A stretch of DNA of 64,000 nucleotides. It comes from Bryopsis sp. KO-2023 (taxonomy: Eukaryota > Chlorophyta > Ulvophyceae > Bryopsidales > Bryopsidaceae). Location: NCBI GenBank assembly GCA_030272585.1, contig BSYQ01000013.1, positions 806,001-870,000 on the forward strand, in the 5' to 3' direction. The notes under the pieces are model-generated. The model had not been told where the DNA came from. It saw only the letters and a program-made list of their open reading frames with translations, and did no database searches. A program made the translations under genes and the position numbers. Below, piece after piece: positions 23,123 through 36,664 of the stretch; position 1 is the first letter of the stretch, and every line of letters starts with the position of its first letter.

Positions 23123-26100
23123 ATGGCTGAAAACCTTCCTCGCCAGTTTGGGGCCCTAGCTGCGGACACCTGCGTGGTCCTTTGTCTGATCATCCTGCGC
23201 GTGATTGTCGTCGCTTTATGCGTGAGCTACGGAAAGAGAATGTCAGAGAAAACATCCGGCGACTCGACGACTGAGGTGAGATAGCACAAGAAAAAATGAA
23301 TGAATTCCTCCGACGCCAACGCTCGCAATTATTCGACGGAGGGAGGGATTGGCGTGGGAGGTCGGCATGGCTGAACGCTGCGCGAGAGTGGGGGCGAGAG
23401 CAGCAGAAACGTGGAATCTCTTCCTCTCGATCGTTAATTTCGCTTCCTGCTTTTGAGTACGGAGCGGACGAGGGGTCACGCTCTGGGATTTTAGATTGTT
23501 GTGGGGTTTTTTTCCCTTGGGACATTTTTTTTGTGAAACAAACTCGCCCCGCTTCGTATTGGATGCCTCCTTGCTGCCAGCCAGCTCCCGGCGCGCATTG
23601 ACCAACCAATGCCCCTGCCCTTCGCTCATACTTCCAGCGAGGAATAATTGTTTCAGTATTGGACAAGACGGTTGGACGCGTCTGCGAAAAAAAGAAGAGA
23701 AAAAAAAAGTGGAAGAATTTTCCCACTCCAGAATTGCGAGGGTGGCTGGACGAGTTCTCATTCCGCTTGTTCGTTATATTTCTTTATTATTCTTTCGTTT
23801 TTTGTGTGTGTTTTTCTCGCTGCCTGTTCTGATAAAACCACGTGTGTCGCGCAGACGTACTTAGAGGTTTCTGAGGTGGTGGAATTGAAAAAGCAACTGA
23901 CGCACGCCAGAAATGCCTCCGAGCGTTTCGGAGTTTTTCTGGAGCAAGTCGAAAGGCTGTTTCCCTTTCTGATCCACGCAAGGTGAGCACGGGTTGCCCC
24001 CTGCACTGTGACGAACGCATCTTTTCAGCTTCACAGATTTCCTGCAGTCCAGATCTTGGAAAAGAAGAAACAACAGCAGTTTCAGTTTGATTTCTGCTGC
24101 TGGCTTGCTGGTGGGTAACCAGTCAAACCCGCTTGGGGGGTGTCGGGGAGGAGTTCTGCAATTATTTTCTGTAAGCAAAGGGTTCAAAGAAACACAACGT
24201 ATTGACACTCTCCAGTTCTAAATTCTTTTCCTTCTGCTCATCCTTTCACGTTTTTTTTTGTTTTTGTTTTTCTTTCCCCTCCTACCATATTCAGCATATT
24301 TCTTCTTCCAAAGGATTTCAAGTCCCACTCCAATCATCAGCACAGTTTCACCTTTGCATCTGGCAAAAACGGTGGAGCTGCTGCTGGTGCAGGTGCTGGC
24401 GGTGCACAGAAAAATGCCCCCAAGCTACCTATGTCGGCCTCCTTTGCAGGGCCGGACGACGCCATTCGTCAATTCGTGGAGAAAGTGCTTGCCTTTCGAT
24501 CGTCCAATAATCTGGATTGGAACAACTGCTGCGTGTTTAACCTCTACAAGGGCCGAGGTCCGGTGGTGCAGTCCCCGCCTCAATGGCCGGTTTCTTGCGT
24601 AGCTGCCTATCATGCCGGGGTGGTGGTGTCAGACATCGTGTCGACGGGGGACTATGCAAAACAGTAGGTGGAGGAATGCATGCACCCCACACACCAATGG
24701 ATGGATTTGATGGATGGCCTAGTTGGTTGGTTGGTTGGTTGGTCAACTTCTCGATTCCAGTGGCAGCAGCAGAGTTTTGGCCGATTAGTCATGATGTGGA
24801 CATATACCCATGGTCAAAAACCGTGCAATGTATTTGAAACGTACAACTGTTCGTTGGGATTTTTTCAAGGAATTTTCCTTGTCTATGGGGAAGGAGAATG
24901 CCACATCTGTTTGGGGTGTTTTTGGTTGTTTTGAGAACTTCAGGTCAGAAGAGTTAGTTCAACCGTCACGTTTTTTTTGTTTTTTTTCAGGGGCCCCCAT
25001 TTTTTGGACTGGAAGGCGCTGCATGAGAAGGGAGGCCAGTCGATGATTGCCGTTCCCATGTTCTCGAACAAGCAGGTCATTGCGGTGCTCTCTTTGGCGT
25101 CGTCAGTAGCTAATGCCTTTGAAAGGTGAAAAAAAGATATATTTAAAAATATAAATGTACACACATATATATATTTTAAAAGTATGAAAATATAAAAAGT
25201 CAATGAGTAAACATCAAATCATGAAGACCAGGTTGCTTTGATGTCCAACAAAAAATGCTTTGTTGTTTTTTTGTTTTTACTAGGTTCTTTCTGTCTCTCT
25301 TTCGTTTTTTTTTTGTTCACGGGGCTGAATGCTGTTTTTTTTTTAATCTTTGTGATTGAAACGTTTTTCAGAAAGGGCGTAGTGAGTTTGCTGGGCGCAA
25401 CTCTTGCCCCATATGCAGAAATGTTGAAGTACACAACCCGCCGAATGGTGAGAAAATTCTCCTTCAGGATTTCGTCTTGCATCAGGAAAAATAACAAATG
25501 CGCGTTTTATTGCGCATTTTAATGGGGGCTTTCCTGTATCTGAACACATTTTTAATTCGCTATTCTTAATCCGCTGAAAAAAGTTGTGTTTTTGGATGTA
25601 TTCGTCAGATTTTTTTAAAATAGAATAAACTTGTGCACAAAATCTATATATTTTTATTTTGTGTTTTGTTTTGCGTATTGGTGAAATGAAGAAATAATTC
25701 AATGGCTAAAATTTATGTAATTAACCAATAGTGGATTAATTATTCGTTATTTTTATTGCAGGAAATGCAAAAGATTGTAAACGACATCATAACTCCGCTT
25801 GAACCACACTTGAAGCAAAAGGTAAGACATGGACCAAATTTGTCGCTCGGATGTTTCGTGCTTTTCGTGCATTTGAGTGGATCATCCTTCCATTCAAAGA
25901 AAAAACTCACAATAATATATCCTGGAGGGTTTCGCCTCACAACCCCCCCTGCTGGGTTTGACGACTTTAATTTTTTTTCCTCCAAAAGCTTGGGGGCTTT
26001 TAACATAGAAAGAAGAAAAAGCATTGTTATTTTTTAGAAGAACCTTCCTTTCTTTTTCCTACATAAAAAGAAAAAAAGAACATTCTTTGTTTAATGAAGT

Positions 26101-26380
26101 TTTTTTTTTTATTTAAAAGACAATATATATATATATGTGTGTGTATTTTTTCTATAAATAACCCCTGACCCCAACTTCTATTTTTTTTTCCCCACAGAGA
26201 GGTTTGCAGTATGCGCAACACCAAACCCACCATCACTATCAACACCCCCATCCACAGCAGCAGCAACAACCAGTACTGCAAGCTGGCGAATGCTCTCCGA
26301 CTTTGAACGATGACTCATCCATAGAGGAGGGGCGGCAGGATCAGGAAGGCAAGGTGGGCGAAGGGCCAAAGTCAGACTGA
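23123..26380 (+). CDS. Membrane-anchored coiled-coil plus GAF-like domain protein
   Basis: Eight exons: 23123-23275, 23855-23982, 24029-24115, 24295-24663, 24991-25125, 25372-25447, 25762-25821 and 26198-26380 (TGA at 26378). They give 396 aa with matching phases. A single N-terminal TM (residues about 17-37, CVVLCLIILRVIVVALCVSY) precedes a short helical stretch (EVVELKKQLTHARNASERF). After a Gly/Ala linker comes a domain with GAF-like signatures: FVEKVLAFRSSNNLDWNNCC, then MIAVPMFSNKQVIAVLSLAS with NAFER. The C-tail is His/Gln-rich then acidic. The predicted topology places the GAF-like domain in the cytosol. GAF domains bind small ligands, but no specific ligand residues can be named here. 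The family is unknown. Confidence 0.65.
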
Positions 26381-27034
26381 CCGATTCGCTCTGTTAGCGG
26401 CGTGCGAGACGTGAGAGGATTTTCTGGGGTGTTCATGCTTTTTTTTTTTTTTTTCTGTTCTTTTCCCTTCCACACTTGATCGCACAAATGATGCATTTGC
26501 TCTGCTCGCCAATTTTTTTTTGTTTATGGGTCTTTGATGGAACATTGATTAGTCATGCTGATGCTGTACTGAGTCTTTTTATGGAAAAAAGATCATTTCG
26601 TTCTGGGTGGGGGATGGGGGAAAGAGTGGAAAAAAGAACACAACCCATTAATAATATAATGATTTGTTAAAATACAGGGTGCATTTTTAGCTAAAAAGTC
26701 TGGAATTCGGATATTGTATTGTTTCCTCTACTTTCGTCTTCCAATAAAAAAAAGGAAAAGAAATGTCATGGTTGAATCATTAGTGGCGGTGGGTCCATAT
26801 CAAACTCTTTTTTTCCCCAAGAAAAAGAAAGTGTGATTTTTTATAATGGATTGGCTTTTTAGGTCCTCCAGCCTCAATACAATACTCGAAAAGACGATAA
26901 AATGAGTAAATAGGTTAAACTAATTGTGGGGTATTTTTTTTTCCTCTTCGGCCCATACGCGGTTGCACATCGAATGGATCCAAGAAGTCGTCTTGAAATT
27001 GGAGGGAAAAATAAGCAAAATTGAAATCGTTTCG
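26381..27034. other. Gene-free spacer
   Basis: This is the 3' flank of the GAF-like gene and 5' flank of the next gene. It is T-rich and no gene is seen. Confidence 0.45.
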
Positions 27035-27097
27035 ATGCAGGTGGTCAGAAGATCGAGTAGCTGCATCCAAAGGCAACACGAAAAGGCAGCTGGCCTC

Positions 27098-29387
27098 ATG
27101 TCGCACTGCCGTTCCCGATCCAGCGAATTATCTCTTGGTGTGAATCCGGCCCCTGCAACAACCGAAACCAGCGGTGGCAGTAGGGAGGGAAAGCAGCTGT
27201 CCAGACGAAGGGAACCGGGTGTGTGTCTTTTTTCACAGTATTTTTCCTCCTTGAGAGAACTTCTGTGAAAAAGCGGTTCGATCGGGGTTGGGTTCTGTGT
27301 GAAAGGGTTTTTTTTGTTGTTTTTTTAATTGTTTTTGGTCCTTTTTCGGGGGGGGAGGGGCTTGTGCATCTTTTTTTTTATGTAATCCATTTCTTTTTTT
27401 TTTTTTTTATAAAAGAGTTTTTGAAAGCCTCCGTGTGTAGCCCCCTTTGCTCAGACAGTTGCGTTCAAAGGCTGAGCAAATCTCAACATGGAAAAAAGAA
27501 ACAAAAAAAATGGACAGAAATAGGATGAGGAAACCGATGGGAGAGATCTATATAACCTTTCCAAGAAAAAAGCATCGAAGTTTGATCATCACAGATAATT
27601 CTATCTTGTCGCCCCTTCTGGATCCTGGGCATTTTCTACTGCACAAAAAGCTATAAAACATCCCCATAAAAAGAAAAGAAGGGAAAAAAAAATGATGTAC
27701 ATTGACAAACAAAAGGCAGTGAAACTTGGCAAAAAAAAGTAAAAAATTGACGTAATGGACGAATGTCTGCATGTCAGGCATCGGGAAGCACCATGCCTTC
27801 GAGATCGATCAGTATGGATCGCAGGATTCCGACCTGGACTGGGGGGATTTCTTCTTTAACCTGGTCAGCATGATCATCGTTTACGTGTATTTCTCGAAAG
27901 TGGCGGTCAAGGGGGAGACCCTGATCGCCATTTTGCTGTGCATGGGAGTGGCAGCCCTGGACGTAATCCTATTGCTGATGCGATGGCTGTGGTTTGAACA
28001 GTACATTCATTATGGGTGAGCCCAATAAAAAAAGAATGGTGAAATAGGAATTAAGAAAAAAAAAAAGAACAGAGCAAGATTTTTGACCAATGATGCGTAC
28101 GGATGGATTCTTGGTGAAATTACCAGCTCCGTGCGGTAACTTTTCATTTTGGGGAAAACTTGGCGGAAAATCTGACCCATAACATGTCGATCGTGTCCAA
28201 ATTTTTGCCAGGAATAATATAGGTTTTGAAAACAATATTCATTCTTTTTTTTTCTGTTTGGGTATGAGAAACTCCCAGCCAAGTCACGAGGCTTCTTCAG
28301 ATTTTTTTGTTAATCTTCTATTTGAAAAAGAAATCAGTGCCGTCGCTGGCTGCTGATTTTGACTGTTTACTGCTCGCTTCAATCTTTTGATTTTTTGATT
28401 TTTTTTCAGGTTTGTGCTGTATGTCTTCCAAATTTACCGGGTGATCGTCGTGCCTGTTGCAAACACTTGGATGTCATGGCGTGTTCTACACAACATGAAC
28501 TTCCAGCCGGAGCTCCACATCATTGTGTTGCTCGGGGTTTTGCTCATGCTGTGCGTAGTTTTGGGAATTCAGGTGGGATCTGCTGAACGCCTCATGCTCT
28601 GGTCATGTTGAAAAAAATCAAGATGTGGTTTAAAAAAAAAAAAAAAAACAGAAAATGTTTATCAGAATTTTGGGGCTTTTTTTTTGTGCACGATCTACCT
28701 TTGAGGACCTTGGACATCCCCTCCAAAATAAATAAAATAATGCTGATAATATTAATAAATGAAAGTCCTTTTTCAAAAAAAGAAAAGAAGAAGGGAACTG
28801 GGCACGGTTGCATAATTGCTGTTTTTGTCAGCACGTCTTTTTCTTTGATTCTTCAAATGTCAGCTAAAAATAGAACAGAATTCTTTTTTTTTTTTAAGGG
28901 TTAAATTCGAAAAAAAAGGGGGGTTGGGGGTGGGGGAGAAATCAAAAAAGAGAAAAACAAGAAAGCATAGTCAGATTTCGCTTTTTTTTTATTTTGTGGA
29001 GCAGACGACGGATCGGGGTTCCTCAGCTTCTTCTGCTTCTTCCTCTGCATGTGTCAGGTGCGGTTCCTCCTGCACACACCGGTGCAGCTGGTGTCCATCT
29101 TTTTTGCGGCCATCAGCACCCCCGACCTGTGCGGAAACCCCAACCCCGACGACGGTCAATCCTTTTCCCACGGATTCACGTGCGTCGGATTCATATCTGC
29201 AGTGCAGCTCTCGCTGGGGTTCGTCCTGCCAGCTTTAGTCATGCATCTGCAGGATAATTCCATAGGGATGGGCTGGGGAGGGGAGCACAGCTCAGGAGGG
29301 GGAAAAGGCGGCGATTCGACCGACAGGGATGCCAGTCTGACATCGATACCCCACACCCAAGCGAAGAGATTGCTGCTCGCTGATTGA
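27098..29387 (+). CDS. Multi-pass membrane protein, unknown family
   Basis: Four exons: 27098-27218, 27778-28015, 28410-28572 and 29058-29387 (TGA), 283 aa in continuous phase. An in-frame ATG at 27035 would add 21 residues. The N-terminus is Ser/Arg-rich and cytosolic in character. Hydrophobic segments follow in DWGDFFFNLVSMIIVYVYFS, ETLIAILLCMGVAALDVILL, YVFQIYRVIVVPVAN, HIIVLLGVLLMLCVVLG, PVQLVSIFFAAIS and GFISAVQLSLGFVLPAL. That makes about five or six TM helices. The last loop has a Cys-containing PDLCGNPNPDDGQSF. The tail is Gly/Ser-rich. The acceptor at 29,057 was preferred over one at about 29,003 because only it keeps the hydrophobic frame. No family is recognised. Confidence 0.6.
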
Positions 29388-31963
29388 CTAATGGACAAGA
29401 AAAGGAAAAAAAGAGAAAAAAAAACTGCGCATGCATGGAAGGATAAGGAATTTGGGAAAAAAAAAGCAACAGGAATCATAAGGAGAGAGAATGTTGTGTG
29501 TGTGTGTGCATGTGTGGAGGGTGGTTTTGTTTTTTTCTTCCGTTTCGGGGGGTATTTTTTGGGGATGTGGGGGTGGGGAAATGGGATGGATGCACTGGTA
29601 AATATAGAATCCTGCTCGTTTCTGTCACTCTTCCTGGGAAAAAAAAAAGAGTGAGAAAAAGGAAAGAAAAACTGTGTTGTACTGTTTTCTCTGTCACTGT
29701 TTTCTTTTGGGCTACAGACTGTTTTCTTTTGGGCTACAGTTTAATGCTACGTGAGGGGTGGGGGGTGAACCGATCGAAATCTTTCTTTTGCACATATTTG
29801 TTGGGGGAAAAAAAAAAGAAAGAAATTAAACAAAAGAATTGAACCCGCTGTGTGTCCCCGTTAGTTAAGTTTGATCTTTCTTTTTGAACTCGGATGGCCG
29901 AAAAAGAGTGAGAAAGGACAAAAAAAGGGTGAGGACAAGAAGAAAAAAGAGGGAGAGAGAGTTGCTAGTGTTGAGTGTGTAGGGGGGTTTATCGAGTGGG
30001 ATATGAAAAATGACCGTGTTGCGTGGTTTCCTTGTTTTTCGGAGAGATTGATTGGGGTTTTGGGGGGGGAGGGGTTGGCATGAACAAGTGTTAATTTTTG
30101 GGTGGTTTTGTCTGGGGAGTCCACGTTTGTTTGTGTGTGTGTGTGTGTGTTTCATTTTCCCTTCTGTTTCTCGATTTTCTATTTTTTTTCCCTTTCACGA
30201 TTTGGCCTTGGATGTGGTTTGGCAATGATTGGCAGGGTGGGTGTATATCTGTTTTGTTTTTTTGTTTTTTGTTTGGGGGGGGGGGGTACCCACCCTTCTC
30301 TTTGCTGATTTTGCTGCCGTCTATTTATATCTCCACCCATCTGTGCATATATGTGTGTTTGTTTTAAAAGAGTGTCTGTGGTTGAAATTCAGGAAAGGAA
30401 AGGGTTGAATCAACTTCAGAAAGAGGGATTTAAAATTAAGGTCATGGACAACTCTCTTTCCTTCTGTTGCTTTTGTTTTGCATCAAGGGGAAAAGAAACA
30501 AGCACAGAAAAAAAGAAATCGATGTGCTGGGTTCTTGTTTCTTTTCTGGCTAGGATTTTTTTTGGTTTTGAATGAAAAGCAGCAGTGAAGGAAGCTTATG
30601 GGTGTTTGTTTTTGGAGACGGGTGGATGCATGCCATCAGTTTTTTGGAGATGGTATGTGTTGTGTGTGTTTTTGGCCAAAGAAAAGGATAAAAAGAGAAT
30701 TGACGAGCAGAAGGGACAAAAAAAGAAAAGGGAAGAAACAAGAGGAAACACGAGTTATCGATTTCAAGCACTCGAGTTTAGGAGAAAAATGGTTGCATTT
30801 TTTTTTTTAAAAGCCAGGGGAACACTCACTCACCTTCCGACTAATGACCTTCCACCTGCTACCCAATGATGTTCACTCTTTTTATTGTTGCCCGAAAAAG
30901 AAAAAAAATAGATTCGTAGAAGAAAAAAAAAAGCTTAGTGAAATTGATGCACAGCTCTGTGGCTTCCAGTTTCATTTTTGAGGTGACCACTGCTATTTGG
31001 GGGGGGAGGGAGGAAAAGCCATGGAAAATCGAACATTCGCTGCCAGTTGTTAATTTTCTGTGAAGAAAAGGCGAGGGTAGAAGAGCATAGGGGCTTTTTT
31101 TTGTGTGTGGGGGGGGGGGATTGGAGATATTTGAGAACATGAACTAATTAGAAAGGAGGTGATGATTCCTCTCGAACAGGGGGGTGGGGGTAGCAATTTG
31201 CAAACCTAGGGGGAGCAGGAAAAAGGAAAGCGAGAACTCATATGAGTTATGGAGTGTGATGTGATAATTGAACCGATTTTTCAGTTTTGTCTGGGGTTTA
31301 CTTGGGGGGAGAGGGGGGGGGGTTGGTTCAGCTGAGGTCAGTAGTGTGTGTAATGCATGACTTCGGTGTTTCTTAAACCTTGCTGTCTCTCTCTATTTCT
31401 CTTTCTTTTTTTTCTGTCTATCTTTATTTATTCCTAGCACATTTTTTCCCTACTCCATATTGATTCCTTGGGATATTTGGTTCAATTTTTTGTCCCGACA
31501 GTGGGGGGGGGGGGGGAGGAGGGGAATCCTCTTGCTGAGTTTTGGCTTTTTTTGTCGATAGAAAAAGAGTGGAGGGACAAAAAGGCAAAAGTGGGGGGGA
31601 GAAAATGAAAAAGGAAAGGAAAGGATTGAAGGAGTGAGAGGATGTCCCGTTCAATCCTGTTTGCTTGTTGTGCAATAAGACAGATGGTGAACTTCATAAA
31701 ATTTGTTTGTAAATTGCTGAAATTTGCACTTTGTTTTGGTATTTCTACGCACCATCAGCCAACCAGACACGGCCACCCACGCACCACTGGTTGTATCACG
31801 GACATTAAAGAGAGTAACCCCACCCTTTGAACACCGATACATTTTTTCGAACCCAAAGAAACATAAACAGTAGAAAAGTTGTCTTCACACCATACCCCCC
31901 TTCCAGGCCACCAACCTCCACCCCAAACCACCTCCAAACTGAAAGCTCAGCTCTCTCTCTGCC
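29388..31963. other. Long convergent gene-free region
   Basis: About 2.6 kb between two convergent genes. The plus strand is G/T-rich with A-runs, a (TG)n at about 30,131-30,150 and G-runs at about 30,276, 31,109 and 31,502. Frames are low-complexity. I find no exon with splice support. Confidence 0.5.
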
Positions 31964-34900
31964 TCATTCCTCCCCTTGAACCGAACTGTGCACACAATCG
32001 ACGATTTCGACCTCATCACTCAGCCGCCGCCCTCCCGTCCATTCAGCCAACCCCTTGGGGCACTTTATGACGTCTAGATCATGTTCTTCATCAAAATTGG
32101 GGATATTCTGTGGCAATTTCAGCATGATCCCATTTCCATCCCCTACGCCTTCGTCACAGTTGCCCGTGTCCTCGAAGCATTCCGGTTCAGGGGAGACTGT
32201 GAGAACGTCCGGCTCTTCTAAACGGCCTTCCCTTCGCCAAGACAAGCACGAAACTTCCGATTGAACTGACGACCCTTGTCGGTGATACCTCTCCTGAGTG
32301 AAGTTCAACCTATCTTCGCCTGACGGGGATTCCCTGCCACTGAAAGCAGGGGAAGGAAACTCCGAATCACCACTGAACCCACCATCTCCGTGACGCAAAG
32401 AACTGATCGCTTTTAAGCAGCCGTCTACAGAACTCTGTTCCTCATGACAGGCTCTCTGCTGTGGAACGGTTGACGTTGAGGCGTCGCCATCGTGGTGAAT
32501 GCTATCGTCTGAGATAGCGATGCTCTCCAGCAATTCGTCTAGTATCACGTCTTCTTCTGCTGGGCCCTCCTGGAGAGACGATTGATTGCAATCACTGGCT
32601 TGGGCCCGTCCTTGACTTTGTGATGGAGATCCACGCTGCCACTCGAGAAGCTGATTCGGTGCATTAACACTACTGCAGGGTTCTGGATGTGGAATCGTTG
32701 CTGTGAGTCCAGTGCTTGACTGCGGCGCATCAGGTGTAGTGGCAGGGTGACATTCGTTTTGAGAACTGTCTGGTTGGGGGGCTTTCTTTTTCTTTTTCGG
32801 TTTTTTCTTCTTCTTTTGCTTTTTCCTGCCCGCGTCGTCATTGTCTCCAGTCAAAATCGGCTCCATCCATCCTTCGACAGGGATCCCCGCATTGCTGGGC
32901 ATGGTGTTCTGTGCATCTGGTGAGACACTCTCTGGAGAGCCGCTCTTTGAAGCTCTCTCTGGAACTTTCTCTGCAGGGGTAGGTTGGATAAATTTGCCAA
33001 CTGCAGTGTGTACTGTTTGGAGTTCCGGTCCTTTGGCAAAACTTTCGTAAAAGGAACAAAAGGAACTTTCTGCGACAGCGTGGACGACTTCTGTCGCAGG
33101 CTTCGTTTCTTCGCAGATTCCAGTCTCGGGTCCGCCAGAATCAGGATCCCCACTTTGCGCTTCTGGAGCTCCCTGGTCGTTTTCAGGTGTGTCTGTTGTT
33201 CCTCCTGGCATCTCCCTCACTCCATCGAGAACGGCTTGCTCCGCTTTGATCGTCACTCCATCGCAGCCAGGAGCCAAATCTTCAATTATTTCTGGAAGAG
33301 GTGCTTCCTCTTCTCCATTTGGGGTTGTGTCTAGGGGGAAGCAGCTTGTTTCAGGTTGTGGTGGGGATGTGAGATCCCCGTCTCCTACATCAGCTCCAAT
33401 TTCTTCTGATTGTTGTGTTTGTGTTGGTTCTTCACTGTCACCTTCCACAACTTGAGTTTCAATTTTCTCCTCCACAAGAGAATGCGGATCTTGTGTATGG
33501 TCGCCACCCTCGACCACATCCGAGCTGGTGTACGTCGGGCTCTTGAAAACAGCGATACCGTCTTGTTGAATGGGCAGGGACGGCTCCCTTTCGCTGGTGG
33601 AGACACAACTTTGAAGGGTATATTCACACTGCGAAGCATCGACCGCATCCGGCGTCGATTCCTCTTGTTGATTGACAAGGCTCTCTATGATCTCCTCATC
33701 CTGAAACACCTCTTCACCTTGGTTCCCATTGGCCACAGTATGCTCCTCTGAAACAGAGAGTGGAATCAAGTCGTCGTTCCCCTCCGACCTTTGCTGCTGA
33801 CCGGCAACTCCCTCTTGACTACTTAGTGTATGGACATTTGGTTGCAAAGTCAAGCTTTCTCCACTTGCTGCACCCTCCCCTGAACGTTGAGTTTCGATGT
33901 CATGGGCTCCACACGTATCCTCGTCCTCGTTTCCTTCTTCCGTGCAGTCTTTCTGTTGGGAGTCCGAATTATTTGGAGGTGGGATGACTTTCGTATCTTC
34001 AATTGCTTCGACGTTTTGGGCTTTTACCTCGTTGTCTGGAGCACTGTATGGTGCCGCTACCTGTGACGTCTGCCCCTCTTCGATGGGGTCGTCGTCTATC
34101 ATATGTATCTTATCAACGCTGGTGGAGAAACTATCTTCGTGATTTTCACAGGATTCATTCCAATTCCCAGCATCTTCTTCTGACTCTTCTATTCCACTCA
34201 GACGCCTTTCTATCTCTTGGGAGCTTAATCGATGCTGTGGCTTATCTTCAGAAGCTTTTGAAACCCAGCTAGATAGAAGGATATTGAATGGGACTTCGCC
34301 ACCCTCAACCACATTCGCCTCCATCATCTGTTGTTCCGAATGTTCCCCCCCAGCACCAGCCTCTGATCTCCCTTCATCAAATTTGGCGTGCTGCGATTTT
34401 GCCATTTCTTTTTCATACTTTGAAAACGAAGGAACGGAGGGCAGTGTCTCCTCGCGCGCCTGAATGAAGGAATTCGGACAAGTGCCGCTATTTTTCCGCG
34501 ACGTGCACGACATCCCCGTGTTCAGCTCCGACCGCATCCCATCGTTGCTGGTGCAGAATGGCAGGCTCAACGAGGACACGCCGGTGTGTGCATTGCACTG
34601 GTATTTTTCGGAGGGATTCGAACTACGGAATGGCTGCATCTGGAAATAAGGTCCACCCAAAGAGTGCGTGCTCGCCACATCAGAACCTGGAGATGTCACC
34701 CTTTTTGAGTAGAGGGGGTTTGCATTCACCATGAGCATAGGATTATGCGGGGACTCCGGGGATGCAAACTGATCGCCAGACGACTGTTTCAAGGTCTCCA
34801 GCAAACGCAGCCTTGATGGGCCGTCGCTGAAGTCAATTCTTTCTCTGAGAGCGTCCAAGTTCCCCATAGACTTCGACATCACGTCTTTCCTCAGGTCACG

Positions 34901-35915
34901 GTAATTCTTTGAAACAGCTTCTGACCAATCCTCGTCAGCGCCCTGTCCAACTCTGGACGCCTCTTGCTCAACTGGGCTGCTCTCTGGTGCTTCAAAACGC
35001 ACATTCTGTGGTCGTCTTTCTTGCACAGGAGAATACCATTGCCGGTGGCTGAAATCAGGAGACTGATCGGCATCAGTCTCATACTGCTGCAATGAAGACT
35101 CATAGGTTTGAAAAAAACTCCTTTGCTGGGCTTGTGACCGATGGTAGTATTGGGCCTGCATATCGTGGTAGAATTGTGCTTCCTCAAAGGAATACTCCCC
35201 AATTCCGTAACATTTCGCCTGACATGCTCGGAACTCTCGTTTCACAGTCTTCAGCTCCTCCATGAGTTCCTGGCTCCGAAATCCAGTAAACACGTGAAAA
35301 GCTTGGTGCCGTGCGTAAGTGTGCGCCCCGAGTTTGCGCATCTCTTCCAGCTCGCTCCTCAATACTTCCATCCTGTGGTTGAAATCCGATACGTAGAATC
35401 TGTACACAGAGTCTATCCGATGTGGTCCCATGAACATAGGCCCTTCGTCGACATAGGGCGCTGCCTCGGGTTGCGGGGGTCTCTGCGTCCTTTGACATCT
35501 TTTGAACAGTTTTCCGAATCGCTCCCGCACCCTGCTGGCGGCGGTTTGATGTGGTTTATTGTCCACTATCTTTTGGTTGTCTTCCCATGGGTCGAATTCC
35601 TGTGAAGGAACAGCTGGAAACGTCAAAACGAGAGGATAAGAGAGTTTAGCTGACCTTCCACAACCGCTCGCAATATATCTGTCCTAATAAAACGGAACAT
35701 CCAATCATAACTGGTCCCCCTGAGTGGGGGACACCCTCCGTAACAGCGGCGCAACGAATTATTTCAGACTCGGGAGGTGTTTCATTATTAGCAACAAGGG
35801 GAGCGTTGTTTTGACTGCAGTCAAAACTGGGAAGACTGCAGGAATTCAGTGACAAGATCTGGCTACCGAAACTGTGCCCCCTATCATGCACCTTATGCGT
35901 TTTTCTTCCTAACAT
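31964..35915 (-). CDS. Large disordered, acidic protein (1,298 aa), unknown
   Basis: Exon 1 is 35915-35655 (first in-frame ATG at 35915; donor AAG|gtcagc). Exon 2 is 35599-31964, after a 55-nt intron. Phase 0 joins CERLWK to EFDPWEDNQK. The N-terminal 300 residues hold a basic segment (RVRERFGKLFKRCQRTQR) and helical, Gln/Tyr-rich stretches (EEAQFYHDMQAQYYHRSQAQ). The remainder is Ser/Glu/Asp/Gln-rich and predicted disordered. It contains a strong Lys tract, a likely nuclear localisation signal (GRKKQKKKKKPKKKKK). No globular domain is seen. A scaffold or chromatin-associated role is possible but not shown. Confidence 0.7.
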
Positions 35916-36664
35916 TGACACACTCGTCTCTTCCTTTTCGGCGGCGGCTACCACAAGAAACACGCGCAGGTCTTTTCATTTCTGTCCGAGTTTGGTCGTT
36001 CAACCTTGTACAACGAGGGAGTTCAATACTTTTGGTTGAAGTTCTGGTCAACACCACTCGCAGCCGCCGCCACTGGAAAGCAACAGAAAAGCAACAGCCG
36101 CGCTCGTGGCTTGTGAATGGTTTTCATGCTCCTGTGTCGTGTGACGAAACATATGGAAAAGTGACGAATGTGACGTTGCGAAAGTGATTGTGAATGGGGG
36201 AAACGGTCGTGAAATTCTCCGGAAGTCGCGCGAAAGCCGCCCCGCTTGTTTTTTTTCTCCCCAGACGAGACGTTTTTTCTGTCAAGTTGTCGCAACAGTT
36301 ACGATTAATCACCAATCCATAAGAACGTTCCACGGACACCACTCAAACATCCCTTGAAATTTTGTTGTAGCCTTCCCATAACATGATAGGGGAGATTCTG
36401 GCCTCCCTTGTTGCATTGGCGTGGCTGGCACAAGGGGTGCGAGCAAGACGGAAACACTTGGCTTCTCACTCGGGTTAGTTATTGGTTTTTCTCATTCCAC
36501 CCCTCGAGTCTCGGAAGATGATGGCTCCAGCGAGCTTTCGGGTGACGTGTTTTTGTTTTTCGTTTTCGTTCAGATAGCCCGCGACCGACACGAGTCCGAC
36601 GCACAACTCGGGAAAACGTTATCCAGATCGGACGACGAGAAGTCGAACTGGGCGTGCTGAAACG
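35916..36664. promoter_or_regulatory. Divergent promoter region
   Basis: A 749-bp gap between two divergent genes, richer in CG than the surrounding spacers, consistent with paired promoters. No defined site is recognised. Confidence 0.35.

Noticed and set aside
28924..29238. Ser/Cys-rich plus-strand ORF
   Set aside because: It is an alternative frame of the last exon of the multi-pass membrane protein; the hydrophobic frame continues the upstream exons.
29388..31963. Several Phe/Gly/Lys-rich ORFs in the long spacer
   Set aside because: They translate G/T-rich and homopolymeric DNA and have no splice sites or recognisable motif.
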